Source of the DNA: Phycisphaeraceae bacterium | GTDB taxonomy: Bacteria; Planctomycetota; Phycisphaerae; Phycisphaerales; Phycisphaeraceae | Length of the DNA stretch: 64,000 nt | Assembly (NCBI GenBank): GCA_029260595.1 | Contig: JAJDCY010000010.1 | Span: 359,675-423,674 of the forward strand | Direction: 5' to 3' | Notes under the pieces: model-generated | Seen by the model: only the letters and a program-made list of their open reading frames with translations | The model's database searches: none | What the model was told of the DNA's origin: nothing | Shown: positions 17,594 through 25,486 of the stretch, in pieces | How positions within the stretch are numbered: position 1 is the first letter of the stretch | How the letters are laid out: each line of letters begins with the position of its first letter | Position numbers and translations under genes: made by a program

Positions 17594-18496
17594 GTGAACT
17601 TGACCGACACCACCGAGCTGGCCCCGGAATACGCGATCCAGGTCCGAGGACTTATAAAGAGGTTCAGCGGCCACACCGTGCTGGATGGGGTGGATCTGGC
17701 GATATCGCCGGGGCAGACGGTCGTGATCATGGGCGGGTCGGGGTCGGGCAAAAGCACCCTGCTGCGGACAATGATCGGATCGATTCAGCCGGATGAGGGG
17801 GCGATCGAGCTTTTCGGCCAGGATATCGCCCGTCTGGACGAGGATGGGCTGAATGAAATCCGCAAGAAGATCGGGATCCTGTTCCAATCCGGGGCGTTAT
17901 TTAACTCGATGTCGATCCGGGACAACGTGGCGTTGCCGATGCGCGAGCACACCCCACTGCCGTCTGAGACGATCGACATCATGGTCAAGATCAAGCTGGA
18001 ACTTGTCGGGCTGCGCGAACACGCGGACAAGTACCCGGCCCAGATCTCCGGGGGGATGAAGAAGCGGGCGGGGCTGGCCCGGGCGCTGGCGCTGGACCCG
18101 CAGATCCTCTTTTATGACGAGCCCTCAGCCGGGCTGGACCCGGTGACGAGCGCACAACTCGACCAGTTGATCATCAGCCTGACGAAGCAGCTTGGGGTGA
18201 CCAGTGTGGTGGTGACGCACGAGATGGACTCGGCATTCACGATCGCGGACCGGATGGCCATGCTGGACCACGGGCGGATCCTGGTTGAGCAGTCGCGTGA
18301 CTACTTCGATCGGCTGCGCGGGGAGGGGGTTGACCCGAGCGGCCTGTCGCCTAAGGAGGCGTTGGTGCGGCAGTTCCTGCGCGGCGACGCGGATGGGCCG
18401 ATCACGGATCGGCAGCAGACCAGCGGTTTCGCTGAGGACCTGCTTGGTGCGGCCGGGCCGTCGTTGCAGAGAGCGGCGGTACAGGCGACCCGCTGA
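17594..18496 (+). CDS. MlaF-like ABC transporter ATP-binding protein
   Basis: About 300 residues with all ABC ATPase motifs: Walker A GGSGSGKST (47-55), Q-loop region ILFQSGALFNSMSIRDNV (typical of the MlaF/Mkl type), signature ISGGMKKR, Walker B ILFYDEPSAGLDP and the H-loop THEMD. These match the ATPase of Mla/MCE phospholipid transport systems, which move lipids between inner and outer membrane. The MCE substrate-binding gene follows 52 bases later, but the permease gene (MlaE) that normally sits between them is missing. The start is uncertain: GTG 17594 fits the family length, and TTG 17558 is possible. Confidence 0.9.
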   Translation: MNLTDTTELAPEYAIQVRGLIKRFSGHTVLDGVDLAISPGQTVVIMGGSGSGKSTLLRTMIGSIQPDEGAIELFGQDIARLDEDGLNEIRKKIGILFQSGALFNSMSIRDNVALPMREHTPLPSETIDIMVKIKLELVGLREHADKYPAQISGGMKKRAGLARALALDPQILFYDEPSAGLDPVTSAQLDQLIISLTKQLGVTSVVVTHEMDSAFTIADRMAMLDHGRILVEQSRDYFDRLRGEGVDPSGLSPKEALVRQFLRGDADGPITDRQQTSGFAEDLLGAAGPSLQRAAVQATR

Positions 18497-18548
18497 CGGT
18501 ATGCTGTGCGTCACGGTCCCTTCATGAAGCCCGCATGACGAGCGCCCC

Positions 18549-19820
18549 ATGAACCAGCAACGCGACAATATCAAAGCCGGCCTGTTCGTCCTCGGCGGCG
18601 CGGTGTTGATGCTGGTTTGCGTTCTTATTCTGTCCGACCTGGAGCACCTGATCGAAGGGCGGCAGTCGGTGACGGTTTACTACCCGCTGGGCGATGGGCT
18701 GCGCGGGCTTAAGGTCGGGGCGCCGGTCACACTCGGGGACGAGTCGGTCGGCACGGTGACCACCATTCGCGACCGGGTTGAGAGCGAAGCCGGTGGGCCG
18801 CAGCGCGTGGTGGGCAAGGTCGTCGTTGTGTCGATCCCCGAGCGATACCAAATTTACGACAACGCGTGGGTCGAGATGGTGGTGCCGGCATTGGGGTCGG
18901 GGACGCGGTTGAATATTCGGAGTGTGGGCGATGGGCGGCCTTACGATCCGCAGGAGGCGCTCGAGGGGCGGTTGGCGGGGAGTTTGCTGACCGAAAACCT
19001 TGTGCGGGACATGGGAATCGAGGACCGCCAGCGTGAGCAGATCCGCGGGATCATCGCGAATGTCGAGGCGATCACCGCGACGATCCGTCAGGACCTGCCG
19101 GGGATCACCGCGGCCGGGCGGAAGCTGCTTGAAGACGCCGGGCCGCTGATCACCGATGCACGCGCGATCACGGCGCGCACCAACGACGCGGTGGACGATA
19201 TTGCCGAGCTCACCGCCGAGGTTCGCAAACGTGCGACGCCGTGGCTGGAGCGGATCGACACGATCACGGTCGCGGTCGAGCGGTCGCTGGTGTCGTTGCG
19301 CGGGCTGATCGAGGACAAGGGCCCGGCGCTTGGTGAGACGATCGACAACGCCAAGGCGATCACGGCCGGGGTGAAAGATCGGGCGCTCGATCAGGTGATC
19401 ACAGCGCTCGAGTCCGCGGCGGTGGCGTTGGCTCACTTCCGCGAGAGCGCCGGCGAGGTGCGGGCGTTGGCGGCGGGGCAGCGGCCGGTGATCGAGCGGG
19501 CGTTGGCCAACGCCCAACTGACGACGGCACAGCTCAAACTTGCCGCGATCGAGATTCGCCGGTCACCGTGGCGGCTGCTGTATGAGCCGGACGATCACGA
19601 GTTGGATACGGACAATCTATATGACGCGGCACGGTCGTTCGCGTTGGCTGCGGGGGCACTCGACGCGGCGGCCCAGAGCCTTCAAGCTGTCAGTGCGTTG
19701 GAGGGCGGCGAGGATCAGGTTCGTGAGAAACTGGCCTACCTCCAGGCGATATTCGAGCGGTTCGAGCAGGCTGAAAAGGGCTTTTGGAAGGCGTTGGAAG
19801 ACCTATCGCCGCCGAAGTAG
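18549..19820 (+). CDS. MCE/MlaD-family lipid transport protein
   Basis: 423 residues. One N-terminal membrane anchor (about 10-30, GLFVLGGAVLMLVCVLIL) precedes an MCE domain (about 38-120) with VYYPLGDGLRGLKVGAPVTLGDESVGTV, then a long helical region (about 150-330) rich in heptads that likely forms a periplasmic tube or bundle with other subunits, as in MCE proteins. It is the substrate-binding part of a Mla-type lipid transporter and follows the MlaF-like ATPase in the same direction. The C-terminal 90 residues are helical and polar. Confidence 0.87.
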   Translation: MNQQRDNIKAGLFVLGGAVLMLVCVLILSDLEHLIEGRQSVTVYYPLGDGLRGLKVGAPVTLGDESVGTVTTIRDRVESEAGGPQRVVGKVVVVSIPERYQIYDNAWVEMVVPALGSGTRLNIRSVGDGRPYDPQEALEGRLAGSLLTENLVRDMGIEDRQREQIRGIIANVEAITATIRQDLPGITAAGRKLLEDAGPLITDARAITARTNDAVDDIAELTAEVRKRATPWLERIDTITVAVERSLVSLRGLIEDKGPALGETIDNAKAITAGVKDRALDQVITALESAAVALAHFRESAGEVRALAAGQRPVIERALANAQLTTAQLKLAAIEIRRSPWRLLYEPDDHELDTDNLYDAARSFALAAGALDAAAQSLQAVSALEGGEDQVREKLAYLQAIFERFEQAEKGFWKALEDLSPPK

Positions 19821-20018
19821 GGCGGATCGGGCTGTCGGGGTGGGAGTCGGAAACTTCCCACGGCGGGTTGACAGTAATCCAAGGCAGCGACACAATATAC
19901 TGGCCAAGGATCGGCGAGAGCGGCGGTTGGACCGACGCCGGATGGGTCGCGGGTCACGGACGATCGCAAGGTGTCAATCTAGTAGTCGGCGAACCAGGAT
20001 CTGCGAAAGGCGGGTGCG

Positions 20019-20291
20019 ATGATTAATCAGAAGTCCATGCTGAGCGTCGTGTGGCTGGTAGGGGCCGCGACATTGCTCGGCGGGTGCGAGTCGCAGCATG
20101 CGAAATTGAGCCCGGATCATGTCCGCAGCGAGATGAGCCCTGAGCTAGAGACGATCGCTCTGACCGCTCAGCAGCGCAAGAACCGCAATGCCCGGGCGGC
20201 CGACGAGACCATGCGTCAGCTCCACGACGACTGGGACGCGATCTGGTTCCTCGATCATCCGCTACGCCTTAGCCGCTACCCGGTGCCCTAA
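20019..20291 (+). CDS. small lipoprotein, unknown function
   Basis: 90 residues with a signal peptide and lipobox (LLGGC, Cys23), so lipid-anchored. The mature part is charged and helical, ending in WDAIWFLDHPLRLSRYPVP. AAAGG lies nine bases before the ATG. It follows the MCE gene at a distance of 198 bases on the same strand and could serve the same envelope system, but this is only a guess from position. I do not recognise the family. Confidence 0.68.
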   Translation: MINQKSMLSVVWLVGAATLLGGCESQHAKLSPDHVRSEMSPELETIALTAQQRKNRNARAADETMRQLHDDWDAIWFLDHPLRLSRYPVP

Positions 20292-20360
20292 TTCGGCAAT
20301 CTTTCATCGCGCGCTCTGTTAGTTAATTGAGCGCTATCGGTGCGCCGCGCGTGCGCCCCT

Positions 20361-20858
20361 TTACACCTTTGATTCGAAGGCACCCAGGTGGTGGCGGATC
20401 ACGGGCTTGGTGCCGCGGGGCATGTCGATGCCGATCACGTCGAAGCGGATGGGGCGGTCGGTGTAGCCGTACTTTAGGGCGATGTACGACGCCATCGTGA
20501 TGATTCGTCGTTGCTTGTGATAGCCGACGCGGTTCTCGGGCCGGTACTCGTTGTTGGTGTCTTTGTCGCGATCCTTGGTATTGCGGCCTTTTACCTCGAT
20601 GAATACGACGGTCTGCCGGTCGGGCGCTTCGGCGAGGATGTCGATCTCACCCATCGGCGTTCGCAGGTTGCGGGCGATGATGCGGTATCCGGCTTTGCGC
20701 AGGTGGCGCGCGGCGAGGCGTTCGGCCGTCGCGCCGCGGAGGTTCGCGGCGGGCAGTGTGATCTTGTTGATCAGGTTCGCGAGGGCGACGCGGAGTTTGG
20801 TGGCGCGGGCGATAGGGGTGCGCGAAGTGGGGACGCGGGAAACGGGGGTGCGCCTCAT
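20361..20858 (-). CDS. YraN/UPF0102 family nuclease-fold protein
   Basis: 165 residues. After a basic N-terminal extension of about 40 residues, the YraN domain is clear: RGATAERLAARHLRKAGYRIIARNLRTPMGEIDILAE, then VVFIEVKGR and ENRVGYHKQRRI, with the E-D-EVK pattern of the restriction-endonuclease-like fold (Glu and Asp in GEIDIL, and EVK). The cellular role of YraN proteins is poorly known; links to DNA repair or competence have been proposed. It overlaps the upstream PpiC-type gene by four bases (ATGA), so the two are translationally coupled. Confidence 0.9.
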   Translation of the reverse strand: MRRTPVSRVPTSRTPIARATKLRVALANLINKITLPAANLRGATAERLAARHLRKAGYRIIARNLRTPMGEIDILAEAPDRQTVVFIEVKGRNTKDRDKDTNNEYRPENRVGYHKQRRIITMASYIALKYGYTDRPIRFDVIGIDMPRGTKPVIRHHLGAFESKV

Positions 20859-22042
20859 AACGGCTGTGCGTAGCGGCTGACGGCGATCTCGACGAGCGCT
20901 TCGCCCATCTGATCGAGCGGGTGGTAGCTGCCGTTTTCGAACAACTCGCGCCGGTAGTCAGACGTCAGCGCCTGGAATTGCTGGCGGCGGAGCAGTTCCT
21001 CGATCTCAAGCTGGACCTCCCGCAGCGGCCGACTGGGCGGCTGATCGATCGACTCGACGTAGATCCACCAGAAACCGCCCATCGCTTCAACCCGCTGCGA
21101 CCATTGGCCGGGTTGGAGCCCGAGCATGGCTTGGTTGAGCACGGCTGCGCCGAATACCTCGTCGCCGACGGCAATCTCCGACATGCGACCGCCCTGGTCG
21201 GAGCGGTAGCGGTTGCGCTGGTCGGACGCGACAGTGGCGAAGTCGGCCGAGGGTTTGAGCAGGGATTCGATCTGGTCGGCGGTCTCGGGTGTGTTGACGC
21301 GGATCAGGCGCAGGGTTCGGTTGGGCGGGGGGTTGAACTTCGTGGGGTTGTCGTGGTAGTAGCGCTCGATGTGTTTGCGGCTGACGTTGATCTTGGGGAA
21401 TAGCTTGCGCTGCAGGTATCGCTGGACAAGCATGCGCTGGCGGGTGTCCTGGAGGGTTTGATCGAGTGTCCGGTCGGTCTCATCGAGCAAGCTCGTTTCG
21501 GCCAGGGCGATCGAGCCCTTGCCCCAGCGGCGAATCAGTTCTTCTCGCTCGACTTTGAGCATGTTTGCCAAGCCGGCTTGTTCCTGGGCGGAGAGGTCGC
21601 GTTCGGCTTCGCCGAGGATCAGGGCGTCGATGACGATCTGGCGGAGCCGCCCGGCGATTAACTGATTAGCGAGCGCGCGGAACTCGGTGCGCGTCTGGTT
21701 GCGGCCGAGCGCGGCGAGCTGGTCGTCGATCGGTTCGAGGGTCGAGCCGGCGTAGACCGGTTGGCCGTTGACCTGGCCGACCATGGCATCGACCGTGTAC
21801 GTCGGGCCGTGGCTGGGTGCGGCTGGCTGTTCGGGTGGGGCCTGGGGGGTCGGCTGTGCCGTCGCAACCGGTGCCGCGGGGGTGGGGCCAGGTGCGGGAT
21901 AGTGGGCCTGCTGGGTGGGCTTGTCGCCTGCACACCCACCGATTGTCCCCAGCGTGACTACGGTTGCGGTAACCGTAACGGTGCGGCCGAGCCGAGCGGC
22001 GAAGCATAGGGCGTGGGAGATTGGGCTAGGTCTGGGTTTCAT
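20855..22042 (-). CDS. PpiC/SurA-type peptidyl-prolyl isomerase lipoprotein
   Basis: 395 residues. A signal peptide ends in a lipobox (TIGGC, Cys37), followed by a Pro/Ala/Gln-rich linker. A SurA-like helical N-domain (about 85-200) precedes a parvulin domain (about 220-320) with the sequence LRLIRVNT, ADFATVASDQRNR, GGRMSEIAVGDEVFGAAVLNQAMLGLQPGQWSQRVEAMGGFWWIYVESI. It probably helps fold outer-membrane proteins in the periplasm. Its stop overlaps the start of the YraN gene by four bases. The anchor by a lipid rather than free periplasmic location differs from classical SurA and resembles PrsA. Confidence 0.87.
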   Translation of the reverse strand: MKPRPSPISHALCFAARLGRTVTVTATVVTLGTIGGCAGDKPTQQAHYPAPGPTPAAPVATAQPTPQAPPEQPAAPSHGPTYTVDAMVGQVNGQPVYAGSTLEPIDDQLAALGRNQTRTEFRALANQLIAGRLRQIVIDALILGEAERDLSAQEQAGLANMLKVEREELIRRWGKGSIALAETSLLDETDRTLDQTLQDTRQRMLVQRYLQRKLFPKINVSRKHIERYYHDNPTKFNPPPNRTLRLIRVNTPETADQIESLLKPSADFATVASDQRNRYRSDQGGRMSEIAVGDEVFGAAVLNQAMLGLQPGQWSQRVEAMGGFWWIYVESIDQPPSRPLREVQLEIEELLRRQQFQALTSDYRRELFENGSYHPLDQMGEALVEIAVSRYAQPL

Positions 22043-22226
22043 CTTGGGTTGGCGTATAGCCGGGGTGACCTCGGCGAGAAGTTATCCCCATTCTACTCCA
22101 ACAGGGTATCCACCGCGAGGGCGGGGTCGGTTTCTCGAACCAAGCCGCAGTGGTAGACTGCCCCCGTAGAAGGGGGGATGATCGTATTTGGCATCTGGTG
22201 GTCGAGCGGCTTTGCCGGAGTCATAA

Positions 22227-23750
22227 ATGCTGTTTCCAATTAGACTAACAGGCGCTTCGGCGCCTGGCGCGGGCTCGGTGACGCCCGATAATCGTGCCGA
22301 TCACAGTAGTGCCGGCGTTGCTGGGCCAGCGGCGAGGTTGCCCTTGGGGCAGGGTCGGCGCGCATTGCGCTGGCTATGCCCGTTGGTGGTGTTGGCCTGC
22401 GTGCTGCCGGTCGGCGCGCAGGGCCAGTCCCTGGACGTGCGCGATGCTGGCGAGGCGGCTCAAGCGGTGGCGGACGTCGTCGCGGCAGAGCCGACGGTGA
22501 TGGATGCGATATTCACGGCCAACAACATCTGGATGATGTTGTGCACGACGCTGGTGTTTGTGATGCACCTGGGGTTCGCGACGGTCGAGTCCGGCCTGAC
22601 GCGGGCCAAGAACACGATCAACATCCTGTTTAAGAACACGATGATCCCGTGTATCGGGCTGCTGACGTATGCGGTGATCGGATTCAATCTGATGTACCCC
22701 GGCGAAGGCAACGGGTGGATCGCGTTCGGTGGGTTCGGGATCGGGACGGATGCAGCGGGGTTGGCGCCCGGGTATGCGGACGGCGGGTACACGTATTGGA
22801 CCGATTTTTTGTTCCAGGGGATGTTCGCGGCGACGGCGGCGACGATCGTGTCCGGTGCGGTGGCTGAGCGGATCCGGCTGGGGCCGTTTCTAATCTTCTC
22901 GACGCTGTTCGTCGCGATCGCGTACCCGATCACGGGGTATTGGCACTGGGGTGGGGGTTGGCTGAAGGGCCTTGGCTTTATCGATTTTGCCGGCTCGACG
23001 CTGGTGCATTCGGTCGGAGGGTGGGGGGCGTTGGTCGGGGCGATGGTCCTTGGGCCGCGGCTAGGCAAGTTTTCCGCCGATGGCGCGGTCAACCCGATCC
23101 CCGGGCACAACCTGCCGCTAACGACGATCGGTGTGTTTCTGCTGTGGTTAGGCTGGTTCGGGTTCAACGGCGGGTCGGTATTAAGTGCCGACCCCGGACT
23201 GGTATCGCTGGTGTTGGTGACCACCTGCCTGGCTGGGGCGGCTGGGTCCGTCGGGGCGACGACGGTGTCGTGGTTCCTGGCCGGGAAGCCGGACCTGACC
23301 ATGGCGCTCAATGGCGTGTTGGCCGGGCTGGTTGGGATCACGGCCGGGGCGGACATCATGGGCCCGACGGAAGCGATTATCGTCGGCAGCGTCGCGGGGA
23401 TCCTGGTGGTGTTCGCGGTGATTGGGTTCGATCGGCTGCGCATCGATGATCCGGTGGGGGCGATCTCGGTCCACCTGGTGTGTGGGATCTGGGGGACGCT
23501 GGCGTGTGGGCTGCTTGGTTCGGCGCTGGGGGTGAGGCAGTTCTTTGTGCAACTGGTCGGCGTGGTGGCGATCGGGGCGTTTACCGTCGCGTTCGCCGCG
23601 TTGGTGTTCATCGTGATTGATCGGACGAAGGGCCTGCGGGTGAGCGAGCGTGAAGAGCTCGAGGGCCTGGACCTGAGCGAGCACGATATGGCTGCGTATC
23701 CGGACTTTCAGCAGACGTACATCAAGAGTTATCACAGCCGCGAGATCTAG
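22227..23750 (+). CDS. amt: ammonium transporter
   Basis: 507 residues starting at an ATG with GGAG eight bases before it. A long N-terminal part (about 1-68) ends in a signal-peptide-like stretch (VVLACVLPVGAQGQ), as in many Amt proteins. Eleven membrane segments follow, with family motifs NIWMMLCTTLVFVMHLGFATVESG, FLFQGMFAATAATIVSGAVAER, YWHWGGGWL, DFAGSTLVHSVGGWGALVGA and IWGTLACGLLG; the pore histidines (HSVGG and VHLVCGIWG) are present. It takes up ammonium at the inner membrane. The PII gene follows 53 bases later, the usual amt-glnK arrangement for nitrogen control. Confidence 0.96.
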   Translation: MLFPIRLTGASAPGAGSVTPDNRADHSSAGVAGPAARLPLGQGRRALRWLCPLVVLACVLPVGAQGQSLDVRDAGEAAQAVADVVAAEPTVMDAIFTANNIWMMLCTTLVFVMHLGFATVESGLTRAKNTINILFKNTMIPCIGLLTYAVIGFNLMYPGEGNGWIAFGGFGIGTDAAGLAPGYADGGYTYWTDFLFQGMFAATAATIVSGAVAERIRLGPFLIFSTLFVAIAYPITGYWHWGGGWLKGLGFIDFAGSTLVHSVGGWGALVGAMVLGPRLGKFSADGAVNPIPGHNLPLTTIGVFLLWLGWFGFNGGSVLSADPGLVSLVLVTTCLAGAAGSVGATTVSWFLAGKPDLTMALNGVLAGLVGITAGADIMGPTEAIIVGSVAGILVVFAVIGFDRLRIDDPVGAISVHLVCGIWGTLACGLLGSALGVRQFFVQLVGVVAIGAFTVAFAALVFIVIDRTKGLRVSEREELEGLDLSEHDMAAYPDFQQTYIKSYHSREI

Positions 23751-23803
23751 CCTCGTCGCCGGCTCGGGATCGGGCTCAGGGTCAGTGCGACAGGAGCGCA
23801 GCC

Positions 23804-24142
23804 ATGCATATGATCGAATGCGTCGTCAAACCCGCGGCGTTGGACCGCGTGAAGTCCCGCCTGGCCCAACTCGGCATCCTGGGTGTGACGGCGCTGGAAT
23901 GCAAGGGGTACGGCCGACAGAAGGGGCACACCGAGCGCTACCGCGGGGCGCGGATGGACGTGGGGTTCATCCCCAAGGTGCTGTTGAAGATCGCCGTGCG
24001 CGACGACGATCGCGACAAGGCCATCGATGCGATCGTCGAGGCAGCCCGCACCGGCGAGATCGGCGACGGGAAGCTGTTCGTCTATCCGCTGACCAAGGTC
24101 GTCCGCATCCGCACCGGCGAGACGGACGACGAAGCGCTGTAG
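23804..24142 (+). CDS. nitrogen regulatory protein PII, without the T-loop tyrosine
   Basis: 112 residues colinear with PII without gaps through the T-loop: GRQKGHTERYRG (37-48), FIPKVLLKI and TGEIGDGKLFVYPL, with TGE at the end. GlnK-type PII proteins bind ATP, ADP and 2-oxoglutarate and plug the Amt channel when nitrogen is plentiful. Tyr51, the residue uridylylated in proteobacteria, is Met here (GARMDVGF), so this modification is not possible at that site; Tyr46 is kept. AGGAG lies seven bases before the ATG. It follows amt directly and should act on it. Confidence 0.95.
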   Translation: MHMIECVVKPAALDRVKSRLAQLGILGVTALECKGYGRQKGHTERYRGARMDVGFIPKVLLKIAVRDDDRDKAIDAIVEAARTGEIGDGKLFVYPLTKVVRIRTGETDDEAL

Positions 24143-24183
24143 CGGGGCGGGGCACTTTCAGAATCTGTCTAGTCGAGGTCGTG

Positions 24184-24594
24184 CTAGCCGGCGAGCAGCG
24201 TGAAGATCAGCGTCGCGGCGAGCATCTTCATGACGAAGATGACCGCTGAGCAGACCACCGCTTCGAACCACTCGATCTCGAACAGCCAAACCATCAATCC
24301 CAAGTAGAGCACGGGTTCTAGGAAGAACAGTTGCGTGATTGGCGCGATCGCGGAGATGCCCGTCGGGAAGATGATCACGGCGGCGAGCTTGATCACCGCG
24401 CTGAAGAGCCCGCCGAATGAGATCTTTAGTAGGCCGGCGGTGATGAAGCATCCAGCCAGCGCGAAGGCGACGTGAACCACCATCGCCAGCGCGAGGCCTA
24501 CGATCGTGGTGCCTTCCTCGCCGGGTGCGAGCAGGTGCATCGCGACGCCGGCGATGATCATTGCTTCGGGGATGTATAGTTCCTTGGCGTTCAT
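24184..24594 (-). CDS. small integral membrane protein, unknown
   Basis: 136 residues with four hydrophobic segments (about 8-28, 34-60, 68-92, 100-135), so an inner-membrane protein. I chose the ATG at 24594, seven bases after AAGGA; another ATG six bases upstream sits too close to that site. It is convergent with the PII gene and divergent from the acidic lipoprotein gene at 24673. I do not recognise the family. Confidence 0.68.
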   Translation of the reverse strand: MNAKELYIPEAMIIAGVAMHLLAPGEEGTTIVGLALAMVVHVAFALAGCFITAGLLKISFGGLFSAVIKLAAVIIFPTGISAIAPITQLFFLEPVLYLGLMVWLFEIEWFEAVVCSAVIFVMKMLAATLIFTLLAG

Positions 24595-24672
24595 CGGCAT
24601 GTCCTTTTTGTGAGGCCCCGTGGCCGAGGGTATAGTGGCCGCTGACCCATGGTATTTTACGGAGTCAGCGGT

Positions 24673-25443
24673 ATGCGACATTTCTCCTGTCACGCGGTGA
24701 TCGGATTGGCGGCGGCTTGTGGGTGGGTGTTCACCGGGTGTGCCGGGCACGGGGGGGCCGCGGGCGAGCCGTCGGGGACTACGGGTGAGCCGTCGGCCGA
24801 AGTGGATGTTGCCACAGACCCATCGACGATCGCCCATGAATCGGCATCTGATATCGACGCCGACGCCGACGCCGAGGTTGAAGTTGAGGTTGAGGTTGAA
24901 ACGGAGGTCGAGGCCGACCCGATGTCCGAGGCTGCCTCATCGGATGCGGGGCAGATTGTTGAGTTGACTGACGCGGCCGGGAGCGAAACTGGCGACGAGG
25001 CCGGTGAGATCGCGGCGGACCAGTCGGACACAGCGGTCCAGTCGGTTGAACTGGCCGGCGCCGTGGATCAGACGCACGAGGAAACTGAGGACGCTGCGGA
25101 GGAAGTGGTCGTCGTGGTGATCGCGCCGGATGAGCCTTCGCTTCGCGGGCTGGATAGGTCGCATTGGCCCGCGGTATCGGTCGCCGTGGCCGACGGCCGC
25201 ACGCCCCATTGGCCGCATTATTTTTCTGACGCCGTCGCGCCGACACTGCCGCCCAAGTCCGACGCCGACAAGCCGCTCGATCGCCCGTTGACCGCTGCGC
25301 TCGAGGGGGCGGACGCCGCAGGTTGGTCCGGCGCGAATCTGACGGACATGTGGTTTCAGCCGATCGGGTTCGGGCTGGACGCGGTGCTGGTGGCCCCGAG
25401 GCAATTGGTACAGCCCGTGTGGCAGCAAACCACCACGCCGTGA
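24673..25443 (+). CDS. acidic low-complexity lipoprotein, unknown
   Basis: 256 residues from the ATG at 24673, with GGAG eight bases upstream. A signal peptide ends in a lipobox (VFTGC, Cys20). Residues about 25-150 are extremely acidic and repetitive, including alternating DADADAEVEVEVEVE, encoded by short GAGGTTGA repeats around 24858-24920. The C-terminal 100 residues are more ordinary (SLRGLDRSHWPAVSVAVADG and a PHWPHYFSD segment). The acidic arm may be a flexible stalk or bind cations. No family is recognised. It converges with the HlyD-type gene. Confidence 0.72.
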   Translation: MRHFSCHAVIGLAAACGWVFTGCAGHGGAAGEPSGTTGEPSAEVDVATDPSTIAHESASDIDADADAEVEVEVEVETEVEADPMSEAASSDAGQIVELTDAAGSETGDEAGEIAADQSDTAVQSVELAGAVDQTHEETEDAAEEVVVVVIAPDEPSLRGLDRSHWPAVSVAVADGRTPHWPHYFSDAVAPTLPPKSDADKPLDRPLTAALEGADAAGWSGANLTDMWFQPIGFGLDAVLVAPRQLVQPVWQQTTTP

Positions 25444-25486
25444 CCGCCGGACTGATGCAGCGAGTTGGTTTGTTTAAGACTGTCCG

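Noticed and set aside
22460-23611. Minus-strand frame of 383 codons opposite amt
   Set aside because: Shadow of the amt coding sequence; no start signals and Thr/Pro/Asn-rich composition typical of antisense frames.
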